40,556 nt of DNA from Planctomycetota bacterium. Its GTDB lineage: Bacteria > Planctomycetota > JAJSAM01. The translations under genes and the position numbers were made by a program. The notes under the pieces were generated by a model. That model did no database searches. It saw only the letters and a list, made by a program, of their open reading frames with translations, and was not told the origin of the DNA. The stretch spans positions 1 to 40,556 of the forward strand of contig JAJSAM010000083.1 of the NCBI GenBank assembly GCA_024274785.1, in the 5' to 3' direction. Shown one piece after another: positions 15,274-22,532 of the stretch (positions are counted from its first letter, which is position 1; every line of letters starts with the position of its first letter).

Positions 15274-17673
15274 ATGAATGACGAGAGAAAGCCCGGCAGT
15301 GAGCACGGTGACGTGCGGCGGGACGAACCGACGTCTTCCCCTGACCCGGTTTGCGGGATGTCGGTCGGACCTGGCGGCGCATTCCGGGAGATCCATGGAG
15401 GGCGGGAATTCGTATTCTGCAGCACCTCGTGTATGGAGCGATTTCGCGAGGATCCGGAGCGCTATCTCGCGGGGGCGGGGCGGGAGGTCCTGCCAGCGAC
15501 TGAGACCGGCGGAGCCGCGGGTCAGTACACCTGCCCCATGCACCCCGAGGTGGTTCAGCGAGGTCCCGGGGCCTGCCCGATTTGCGGGATGGCGCTCGAA
15601 CCCATGCAGCCCTCCGCGCAGGAGGAGGCGAACCATGAACTGATCGACATGAAGCGGAGGTTCTGGATTTGTGCGGCGCTCACGATCCCGCTGGTCGCCA
15701 TCGCCATGGATGAGATGATCCCCGGACATCCATCCCGCAGGTTGGCGTCCCCCGCCGCTCTCATGATCATCCAGCTTTTCCTGGCAGCCCCGGTCGTGCT
15801 GTGGGGCGCCTGGCCCTTCTTTGTGCGAGCCTGGAACTCGTTGCTGACCAGGAACCTCAACATGTTCACGCTGATCGGGATCGGGGTTGGCACGGCGTAC
15901 GGTTACAGCCTGGTCGCCGCTCTCTTCCCTCGGTGGTTTCCCGCGTCTTTCCGGGGGCCGGGGGGAGAGGCCGGCGTCTACTTCGAGGCTTCCGCGGTCA
16001 TCGTCACGCTGGTGTGGCTGGGACAAGTCCTGGAACTCGGCGCGCGCAGCAGGACGGGAGAAGCCATCCGCGCGCTGCTCGGACTCGCCCCGAAGACCGC
16101 CCGCAAGATTGCCGCGGACGGCACGGAAGCGGATGTTTCTCTCGACGAAGTCGTCCCCGGCGATCACCTTCGCGTTCGTCCCGGAGAGAAAGTTCCGGTG
16201 GATGGAGAGATCCTCTAAGGGACTAGTTCCGTGGACGAATCCATGATGACCGGTGAGCCTGTTCCCGTGCCCAGGCAAAAGGGCGACTCGCTGATCGGAG
16301 CGACGGTCAACGGCACCGGTTCCCTGATCATGCGGGCCGACAGAGTCGGCTCGGATACCCTGCTCTCGCAGATCGTCGATCTCGTCGCCAGGGCGCAGCG
16401 GAGTCGTGCCCCCATCCAGAAACTCGCGGATCGGGTGGCGGGCTACTTCGTGCCGGCGGTGCTCCTGACGGCAGCGTTGACCTTCGTGATCTGGGCCATG
16501 TTGGGACCACCGCCCCGGATGACCTATGCGCTCCTGAATGCCGTGGCGGTGCTGATCATCGCCTGCCCATGCGCTCTGGGGCTGGCGACGCCGATGTCGA
16601 TCATGGTGGCGACGGGAGCGGGCGCGAGGATGGGCGTGCTCTTCCGGAATGCGGAAGCCATCGAGATCATGCGCGACGTGCAAACCCTGGTGGTGGACAA
16701 GACCGGCACACTCACGGAGGGTCGCCCGGCGCTCGTCTCCGTGATCCCCGTGGATGGCGGCGATGGGGAGTTGCTGCTTCGCCTGGCGGCCAGTCTGGAG
16801 CGTGGAAGTGAGCACCCGCTCGCGGCGGCCATCGTGGAGGGAGCGGAGGAGCGAGGTCTTGCGCTCTCGGGGGACACGGGTGACTTCTCCTCCTTGACCG
16901 GCCGGGGAGTCAGCGGACGCGTCGAAGGCCGGAAAGTCGCCCTCGGCAACCGCCGGCTGATGGATGAGCAGGGAGTATCTGCCGGCGGGCTCGGAGACCA
17001 GGCGGAAGTGCTTCGGCGAAAAGGACAGACCGTGATGTTCGTCGTGATCGACGGGATTCCGGCGGGAATGCTCGGTGTGGCGGATCCGGTCAAGGAGACC
17101 TCCGCCGAGGCCGTTCGCGACTTGCAGAGCGACGGCGTTCGGCTGGTCATGCTCACCGGCGATACTCGTACCACCGCACTGGCGGTGGCCCGTGAACTCG
17201 GGATTGACGACGTGATCGCGGATGTTCTGCCCGAAGAGAAGGCCAGGGCGGTGCGGGAGCTTCAGGAGAAAGGGGAGACGGTGGCGATGGCCGGCGACGG
17301 GATCAACGACGCCCCCGCCCTCGCCCAGGCGGATGTCGGCATCGCCATGGGTACCGGCACCGATGTGGCCATGGAGAGTGCCGGAGTCACCCTGATCAAG
17401 GGCGACCTGCGTGGTGTTGCCAGGGCCAGGCATCTGAGCAGGGCGACCATGGCGAATATCCGGCAGAACCTCTTTCTGGCCTTCATCTACAACACGCTGG
17501 GCATCCCGATCGCCGCGGGATTGCTCTACCCGGTCTTCGGGTTGCTCCTCAGCCCGGTCTTCGCCGCCGCGGCCATGAGCTTGAGTTCCGTCTCGGTCGT
17601 GGGCAACGCCTTGCGTCTCCGCCGGACCCTCGCTGCAAGGCCCTCGACTCGTGGCATTTCACTTGCAAAGTGA
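15274..17673 (+). pseudogene. copA: Copper-type P1B ATPase interrupted by an in-frame TAA (16216-16218)
   Basis: Otherwise complete heavy-metal ATPase of about 799 codons. ATG 15274 follows CGGAG. Order: YHS domain (DPVCGM, about 25-65), heavy-metal-binding domain ([16 protein letters not shown], about 88-112), transmembrane helices, actuator domain with TGEPVPV, the [13 protein letters not shown] metal-site helix (CPC, about residue 431), [11 protein letters not shown] phosphorylation site (D about 475), SEHPLAAA (the HP motif), [12 protein letters not shown] and two final helices. CPC and the N-terminal modules indicate Cu(I)/Ag(I) export. Codon 315 is TAA between VDGEIL and [13 protein letters not shown], in the actuator domain; the family has Glu there, so GAA to TAA is the simplest reading. 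The frame is unchanged on both sides. A GTG at 16231 could start the second piece, but neither half would be active alone. Confidence 0.88.
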
Positions 17674-17806
17674 ATCCTGTGAGAGGAGGTGCGCCATGCC
17701 GGAGCCTTTCAGGCAGTCTGACGGGGGAGGACGGTCCGTTGACTGCTGGGCCTCGACCAGTTCACTGTCTCAGATCATTCAATCCGAGCCGGGAAGGAGT
17801 CGGGAG

Positions 17807-18226
17807 ATGAACATGTCGGGTCAAACCGGAAAAGTGGCGCTCATCATCGAGGATGACCGTGACTACTCGAGCTTCCTCGTGCAGTTGTTCAACCTGCGTG
17901 GATTCCATGCGTTCGCCGCATTCGACTTCGATGGCGCCGCCGCACTCGCCGCCGATCTCTCGCCGGACATCATCACCCTGGACATTCAGCTTGAAGGAAG
18001 GTCCGGGCTCTTTCTGTTCCACCGATTGAGATCTCTTCCCAACACGAAGGGAACTCCCGTGATCGTGGTCAGCGGGCTCTCCCTGAAATCGGCCGACATG
18101 GAGATTCTGATGAGGGAGTTCATGGAAACGGGAGACCTGGTTCCCCCGTCCGCGTATGTGGAGAAGCCCGTGGACGGTCCCAAACTGATCGAGCTCGCAC
18201 TGACCCTGCTCGGCGACAGCGAGTAA
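17807..18226 (+). CDS. Single-domain response regulator (CheY-like receiver)
   Basis: A 139-residue receiver domain with no output domain. Key residues are in place: acidic pair E15-D16-D17 (LIIEDDRDY), phospho-acceptor D59 (IITLDIQL), Ser89 in VVSG and Lys120 in the VEKP motif. It would relay a phosphoryl group or bind a partner. The ATG at 17807 follows AAGGAG by 7 nt. An in-frame ATG at 17696 has a stronger AGGAGG 6 nt upstream and would add 37 Ser/Gly-rich residues; I prefer the shorter form because receivers start close to their first strand. It lies 133 bp after the ATPase in the same direction. A histidine kinase without a neighbouring regulator is encoded at 21182 and is a possible partner. 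Confidence 0.85.
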   Translation: MNMSGQTGKVALIIEDDRDYSSFLVQLFNLRGFHAFAAFDFDGAAALAADLSPDIITLDIQLEGRSGLFLFHRLRSLPNTKGTPVIVVSGLSLKSADMEILMREFMETGDLVPPSAYVEKPVDGPKLIELALTLLGDSE

Positions 18227-18442
18227 GGGCTCGTCTGGAAATCAGTGCGCCGGTAGCACCGAGAGCGCCGCTGCGCCCGATCCAGCAAGGTGCGAGGAGG
18301 GTACCTCAGGGGCCGCGCAAGAATAACTTCGCAGGACGAAGAGCGCTGATGTGCCCGCCCGGCAAGGCGCGAGGAGGGCGCAACCTTACTGGTTTCAACC
18401 GACGAGCAACGCATCCGGGCGGGATGCAGCAGCCCTCGATTC
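18227..18442 (+). mobile_element. MITE-like dispersed element, copy B (rearranged)
   Basis: Begins GGGCTCGTCTGGAAA directly after the TAA stop of the receiver gene. It carries the same interior blocks as copy A but with a diverged tandem duplication: GAGCGCCGCTGCGCCCG with GCAAGGTGCGAGGAGGG (18261-18301), then GAGCGCTGATGTGCCCG with GCAAGGCGCGAGGAGGG (18339-18377). After GGGATGCAGCAGCCCTCGA the sequence diverges and the right terminal repeat is missing. Confidence 0.7.
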
Positions 18443-18616
18443 CCTCAGCTACCCTCCGTTGCAGATCTTCGCCGGTTTCCGGAATCCGGTGCACGAAGAG
18501 CGATCGATGGGGGATGGGAGCGGCGCGGCTCGGGCCAGAGGTGCGAATCGGAGCGGGTGGGCGGAGCGGGGGTCGGTTGGGGCCCGAGCCCCGCTCTCGC
18601 CTGAGGATGGGAGGGG
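18443..18616. other. Short intergenic region with hairpin
   Basis: Between element copy B and the convergent YHS gene. GAGCGGGG (18564-18571) and CCCCGCTC (18589-18596) form an 8-bp stem at the meeting point of two converging transcripts. No T-tract. No gene is visible. Confidence 0.4.
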
Positions 18617-19606
18617 CTATTCGTCGCCGGGGGCGCGCAGAACCTTGAACTTGCTCTTCGCCTCCCGGATGAGCTTCTGCTTCTTCTCTCCGGTCGCGTT
18701 ATCGACCATGGCGATCGTCCGGGCCGCTTCGCGCCACTCGATGCCGGCGCTGTCGAGGGCCTTCTCGGGATCGGCGAGGAACCGCTTGCTGCAGCCGGGG
18801 CAGCAGTGGCCGACGCGGAGGCCGTTCCAGATGCTGTAGGTCTTGCCGTTCACGGTGCGCGCTTGCATGATCGGGCACTTCATGTTGGCGAGATCGATCT
18901 GCAATCCGGCCTCGATCTCGCTCAGGTTGTAACGGGCCCGCAGGGCCTTTGCCTTCTGTGGCTGGGCGTCGGCGGCGGTTGCGTTCAGATCCGCGACCGC
19001 CTTCGCAGCCGCCTTCCACTCGATCCCTGCCTGGTCGAGGCTCTTCGCCGGGTCTTTCAGGAACTTCGAGGGGCAACCCTGGCAGCAGTGTCCGATCCGG
19101 ATGCCGTTCCAGACCGTGTAGGTCTGACCATCCACGTCGCCGCCCATGATGGGGCACTTCCTGTTTCCGAGATCCGCGACATAGCGCTTCGCGGTACCGG
19201 TATCGGCATCGGGCGCGGGAGACCTGATGACGGTGTAGGTCCGCTCGAGTTCGGTCAGCAGCTTCGCGCGTTCGGCGCCACTCGCCGCGTTCACCTTCTC
19301 GACGGCCGCCCTGGCCTTGCGCCAGTCGATCCCCGTCTTGTCGAGGTACTTTTCCGGGCTCGCCATCAATTTCAGGGAACACCCGCCGCAGCAGTGTCCG
19401 ATGCGGAGCCCTCTCCATTCAGAGTAGGTGGATCCGTCCACCTCGCCGCCCATCACCGGGCACTTCTTGTTCCCGAGGTCGATGAGCAGCCCCGGATCGT
19501 CACCCTCCTGGGCGAAAACGGTGGTGGTGCCGAACATGGCGATGGAGAACAGCAGCAGGGCGGCCCACGGCCGGCTCCTCCCGGGTGAATGTCTGATCCT
19601 GTTCAT
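18617..19606 (-). CDS. Exported protein with three tandem YHS-like metal-binding modules
   Basis: A 329-residue exported protein. ATG 19606 follows AGGAG by 8 nt; the signal peptide ends at VFA near residue 32. The mature protein is three repeats of about 90-95 residues. Each has a CPVMGG or CPIM motif, then a Y-S/T-x-W-x-G-L/I-R-I/V-G-HCC-x-G-C block, then a DPEKxLDxxGIxW helix: first C-P-V-M-G-G with HCCGGC, second C-P-I-M-G-G with HCCQGC, third C-P-I-M-Q with HCCPGC. YHS domains bind copper or other soft metals through such Cys and Met residues. Two helical linkers join the modules. It is convergent with the receiver gene and divergent from the CPMHP protein at 20163, and a sigma-54 element lies upstream. 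I infer periplasmic metal sequestration or delivery. No catalytic domain. Confidence 0.88.
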   Translation of the reverse strand: MNRIRHSPGRSRPWAALLLFSIAMFGTTTVFAQEGDDPGLLIDLGNKKCPVMGGEVDGSTYSEWRGLRIGHCCGGCSLKLMASPEKYLDKTGIDWRKARAAVEKVNAASGAERAKLLTELERTYTVIRSPAPDADTGTAKRYVADLGNRKCPIMGGDVDGQTYTVWNGIRIGHCCQGCPSKFLKDPAKSLDQAGIEWKAAAKAVADLNATAADAQPQKAKALRARYNLSEIEAGLQIDLANMKCPIMQARTVNGKTYSIWNGLRVGHCCPGCSKRFLADPEKALDSAGIEWREAARTIAMVDNATGEKKQKLIREAKSKFKVLRAPGDE

Positions 19607-19735
19607 CTCTTTGCTCCTCTCGTCAGGAAGGCCCGGTGCGGCTGAGTCCGCGGACCGGGTGTTCCGGCGTCCTCTGGAACGGGTGGGAATTCAGTCGCGG
19701 AAGAACCCCTGCGCCTGGATCCCGCCACCCGCATC

Positions 19736-19750
19736 GCAAACTCCGGACCA
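19736..19750 (-). promoter_or_regulatory. Sigma-54 promoter candidate for the triple-YHS gene
   Basis: Minus-strand reading TGGTCCG-GAGT-TTGC-G keeps GG-N10-GC and the TTGC box; two bases of the -24 box differ from consensus. Predicted start near 19724, leader about 118 nt. Confidence 0.5.
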
Positions 19751-19821
19751 TTGATGATTGCGCTGGTCGATGCCCCGGGAGGGATGGAAAAGCAACAAGG
19801 AGGTGGCGCAAATCCATCAAT
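19750..19821. promoter_or_regulatory. Inverted repeat between divergent promoters, possible activator sites
   Basis: ATTGATGATTGCGC (19750-19763) is repeated in inverted form as GCGCAAATCCATCAAT (19806-19821), differing by a 2-bp insertion. The second arm contains CAAATCCATCA, found exactly again upstream of the Asp-repeat gene (22329-22339). Distance to the plus-strand start near 19964 is 145-215 bp, suitable for an enhancer-binding regulator. Confidence 0.4.
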
Positions 19822-19938
19822 CGTCGTGGCTCGGACGGCCGCCCGGGTCGCGGGGGTTGCCTGAACTCCTTCACTTGCCTGGTGGATCTGAAGCAGGATC
19901 CGGGGCGCCGCGGGGGCGTCCGAGCCTGAGCACGCTAC

Positions 19939-19952
19939 GGCACGGCTCTTGC
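19939..19952 (+). promoter_or_regulatory. Sigma-54 promoter candidate for the triple heavy-metal-binding-domain gene
   Basis: C-GGCACG-GCTC-TTGC-G is a near-consensus -24/-12 element with exact spacing. Predicted start near 19964; the leader would be about 200 nt and includes the hairpin at 20056-20079. Confidence 0.65.
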
Positions 19953-20055
19953 GATGCCCCTGGCGAAGATACGCAGTGAGCCGCCGACCGCGGCCGTGAG
20001 CGCAGCAGCGACCTGGAGGCCACCCTCCTCCGGCAACCCGCTGCGCACGCATACG

Positions 20056-20079
20056 GGGGGCCCGGGCTGTCGGGCCCCC
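20056..20079 (+). other. Leader hairpin
   Basis: GGGGGCCCG, a 6-nt loop and CGGGCCCCC form a perfect 9-bp GC stem, 84 bp before the start codon of the gene at 20163. It has no T-tract. It could be an attenuator, an RNA stabiliser or chance. Confidence 0.35.
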
Positions 20080-20162
20080 TCGAGCGGCTCATCCGTCAGG
20101 GAGCACCGGGCATGATCGATCGGTCATCTCCCGGCTCCCGTGTTGTCAGCCAGGAGATAGCC

Positions 20163-20999
20163 ATGAAGTTGATTGTCCCGCTGTTGGGGCTGTTCGCCCT
20201 CGTCCTTGCCTCCACTCCCGCTCTTGCTCAAGGTTGCTGCAGCGAGGGGGATGCACCGCCGGCAAGCCAGGGTGAAAGCACCGATCAGGCGACCGGAGTG
20301 GACGCCACGGTCCACGGGGGTTCCCTCACCGGGGTCGGCGTGTATCGCTTCGAGAGCGTGCTCCGAAAGGAAGGTGTGCGCGTGTACGTATTCGACAAGT
20401 CCGGCCGCCCCCTGAAGGTGTCGAAGCTCTCGGGGAGAGTGACCCACTCCCCGGTGGATGGGGAGGAGACACTCGTCGATCTGAAGCCGGTCGAGGCGGG
20501 TTCGAAGGGCGGCCAGGGGTATCTGCTGGCGAAACTGAGCCTCGACTTCGAAAGCGAGGCGAGGCAGGGTCTGACGGTCAACCTGACAGGACTCGGGGAG
20601 ACCGGGGAGGACGCCGCCAGATTCGAGGTCCCCTTCAAGCGGTCACCGAAGGTCGGATACGTGTGCCCCATGCATGCCAAAGTCCGCTCCGACGATCCCG
20701 GCCGGTGCCCGGAATGCGGGATGAAACTATCGCGCAAGGTGAAGAAAGAGGCACCCGTAGCTGCCAGGAGTGCTGCCATTTTCACTTGTTCCATGCACCC
20801 GCAGGTCGCCGTCGGCAGTCCTGGAACCTGCCCGATCTGCCGGATGAAGCTCGTTCCGAAGCAGGCCGAGAGGACTACGAAGCCGGCGGAAAGCGTGGCC
20901 TACACCTGCCCTATGCACCCGGATGTCAGGACGACGGCGCCCGGGAGATGTCCCAAGTGCGGCATGGCTCTCAAGAAGTCCGGTTCCGCTGGTGGCTAG
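20163..20999 (+). CDS. Exported protein with three heavy-metal-binding (CPMHP/CxxCGM) modules
   Basis: A 278-residue exported protein. ATG 20163 follows AGGAG by 7 nt; an upstream in-frame ATG (20112) has no such site. Signal peptide ends ALA-Q (residue 22), directly followed by GCCSEG. Residues 50-175 are a beta-rich domain of unknown type. The C-terminal third holds three modules of the kind found at the N-terminus of CusB- and CopA-like proteins: CPMHAKV..CPECGMKL, CSMHPQV..CPICRMKL and CPMHPDV..CPKCGMAL, each with two Cys, a Met-His and a terminal Met. The second has Arg for Gly after the last Cys. These bind Cu/Ag or related ions. With the divergent triple-YHS gene it forms a pair of secreted multi-site metal binders, both with sigma-54-like promoters. 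Confidence 0.88.
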   Translation: MKLIVPLLGLFALVLASTPALAQGCCSEGDAPPASQGESTDQATGVDATVHGGSLTGVGVYRFESVLRKEGVRVYVFDKSGRPLKVSKLSGRVTHSPVDGEETLVDLKPVEAGSKGGQGYLLAKLSLDFESEARQGLTVNLTGLGETGEDAARFEVPFKRSPKVGYVCPMHAKVRSDDPGRCPECGMKLSRKVKKEAPVAARSAAIFTCSMHPQVAVGSPGTCPICRMKLVPKQAERTTKPAESVAYTCPMHPDVRTTAPGRCPKCGMALKKSGSAGG

Positions 21000-21181
21000 A
21001 AGCCCGGTGGTGGATGCGGGGGATGCTCCGGAAGCTGACCCCGCATAACCATCGCCCACGTCCGGGGGGCGGTTGCGGCGTCGGTCTTCCCCTTTCGGGT
21101 ACCTGCTCGCATCCCGCCCCCTCGTCTCGCGCACGACCGGTTCAGGATTCCGGTTTCGGCCGGATCAACTGGAGTTCGAAG

Positions 21182-22234
21182 ATGTTGTCGCATCCGCAAG
21201 CGACGATCAGGCGTCGGCCCGGACCGACTCGCGGGCGGACTATCACGATCCATGCCCTCCTTGGCGGGGTCTTCGGATACCTCGTTCTCCACCCGGTTTC
21301 GATGGTCGTCTTTCAGTTTCTCGACCCCATGCGCGACAGCGATCCTTCCGGTGGAAGCTCGTTTCTTCGCCCGATCCTTCACTCGTTTCAGCTTGAAATG
21401 CTCCCCATGGCGGCGGTGTTCACGTTGTTCTCCGCCCTGATCGCTTCGATCAATGGAAGGTACCGGGCCGTGCTCAGCGAACAACGGAATGAGCTGCGCA
21501 GGAGGGGGGAACTTCTGGAGGTCCGGAACGAACGCCTCCGCCGGCTGGAGCAGGCCAACCGCCGGGCGGCACGGTTTCTCGCCCACGATTTGAAGGGACA
21601 CCTCGGCGGAATCCTGGGCTTCACCGATCTCCTGCTGGCCCGGGAGGACCTTGCGGAGGACCAGACACTCGCGGACGCATTGACCCGGATTCGCCGCCAG
21701 GGTTCGTGGATGCTCCAGACGGTCCGGGAACTGCTCGACCTCGAACGCTTGCGGGAGGGCGCTCCCCTCAGCCGGGAGGCTCTCGACGTCATCGAACTTC
21801 TCGAGCATGCGAGGGACAACCAGGGCATGGTTGACACTCACGGCGCCGTGGAAGTGGGCGAATCCGGGCTGAAGTGCCCGGCCGTTCACGCGGACCGAAG
21901 GGTCGTCCTCCGTGTTCTGGCAAACCTGCTCACCAATGCCCTGAAGCACAACCGGCCCGGCGTCCAGGTCGTGCTGGATGCGCGGGTGGGTGAGGGCCCT
22001 GTGGAGGTGACGATCACCTGCACCGACAATGGGCGGGGGATCCCGGACGACCTGACCCCTCGACTCTTCTCGGAGTTCGAAGCCGGCGCCGACCATGCCC
22101 TCACGGACTCGACCGGTCTTGGGCTCGCATTCTGCAAGGAGGCTGTCGAAGCGCACGGAGGACGAATCTGGCATGAGCGCCCGGAAGAGGCCGGCGCCCG
22201 GTTCTGCTTCACCCTCCCCGTCGCGAAGACTTGA
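21182..22234 (+). CDS. Membrane sensor histidine kinase
   Basis: A 350-residue kinase. The ATG at 21182 has GGAG 8 nt upstream. Two hydrophobic helices (about 24-46 and 73-91) bracket a short extracytoplasmic loop of about 25 residues; there is no large sensor domain. A coiled-coil (about 95-130) leads to the HisKA motif ARFLAHDLKGHLGGILGFTD with H135. The ATPase domain has the N box (LLTNALKHN), G1 (DNGRGIPDDL) and G2 (STGLGLAFCKEAVEAHGG). All catalytic motifs are intact. It lies 182 bp after the metal-binding gene in the same direction. No response regulator adjoins it; the single receiver at 17807 is the nearest candidate. What it senses is unknown. Confidence 0.87.
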   Translation: MLSHPQATIRRRPGPTRGRTITIHALLGGVFGYLVLHPVSMVVFQFLDPMRDSDPSGGSSFLRPILHSFQLEMLPMAAVFTLFSALIASINGRYRAVLSEQRNELRRRGELLEVRNERLRRLEQANRRAARFLAHDLKGHLGGILGFTDLLLAREDLAEDQTLADALTRIRRQGSWMLQTVRELLDLERLREGAPLSREALDVIELLEHARDNQGMVDTHGAVEVGESGLKCPAVHADRRVVLRVLANLLTNALKHNRPGVQVVLDARVGEGPVEVTITCTDNGRGIPDDLTPRLFSEFEAGADHALTDSTGLGLAFCKEAVEAHGGRIWHERPEEAGARFCFTLPVAKT

Positions 22235-22328
22235 GTCGGTGCGACAGTATTGTCGCCCGACCTGACATTATCGTCGCCCTGGATTCTCGCCTTCGGTTTC
22301 GCCGGTTCCGAGGGGCGTCGGAATGATC

Positions 22329-22339
22329 CAAATCCATCA
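22329..22339 (+). promoter_or_regulatory. Shared 11-mer, possible activator site
   Basis: CAAATCCATCA, identical to 19809-19819 in the other sigma-54 region, lies about 100 bp upstream of the predicted start for the Asp-repeat gene. It sits inside a GGAAT/ATTCC dyad (22320-22347). Confidence 0.3.
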
Positions 22340-22412
22340 GGATTCCGTGGGAATCTGTGGGAAATGAAGCTGTTTCCGCGCTCGAAAGGCCGGATCCGCT
22401 TTCGAGGCGGCA

Positions 22413-22428
22413 TGGCATTCAAATTGCT
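22413..22428 (+). promoter_or_regulatory. Sigma-54 promoter candidate for the Asp-repeat lipoprotein
   Basis: TGGCATT-CAAA-TTGCT has GG-N10-GC spacing, the TGGCA core and a full TTGCW box; the last two bases of the -24 element differ. Predicted start near 22439, leader about 94 nt. Confidence 0.55.
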
Positions 22429-22532
22429 GAATGGCAATATCGTGGTTTGGGGCTTATCGCCGCATTCGCCCGAGACGGACAAGGCGGATGCGGTGAAATG
22501 GTCTGTAGCAGACTTTCGAAAGGAGCAGTTCG

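Larger units (their letters stand above)
19607..20162. other. 556-bp divergent regulatory region
   Basis: No credible gene: the longest frame across it (minus, 19603-20052) is Arg/Pro/Ala-rich with no ribosome site. It instead holds two sigma-54-like elements facing outward (19736-19750 minus, 19939-19952 plus), a long inverted repeat (19750-19821) and a strong hairpin (20056-20079) in the leader of the plus-strand gene. All are listed separately. Confidence 0.6.

Noticed and set aside
15232..17433. A 733-codon minus-strand open frame opposite the ATPase
   Set aside because: It is uninterrupted only because of codon bias; the plus strand encodes every P1B ATPase motif.
17696..17806. N-terminal extension of the receiver protein from ATG 17696
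   Set aside because: It has a strong AGGAGG site, but the added residues are Ser/Gly-rich and unlike a domain, and a second good ribosome site precedes 17807; kept only as an alternative start.
19603..20052. 149-codon minus-strand frame in the divergent region
   Set aside because: Arg/Pro/Ala-rich, no ribosome site, and it covers the promoter elements.
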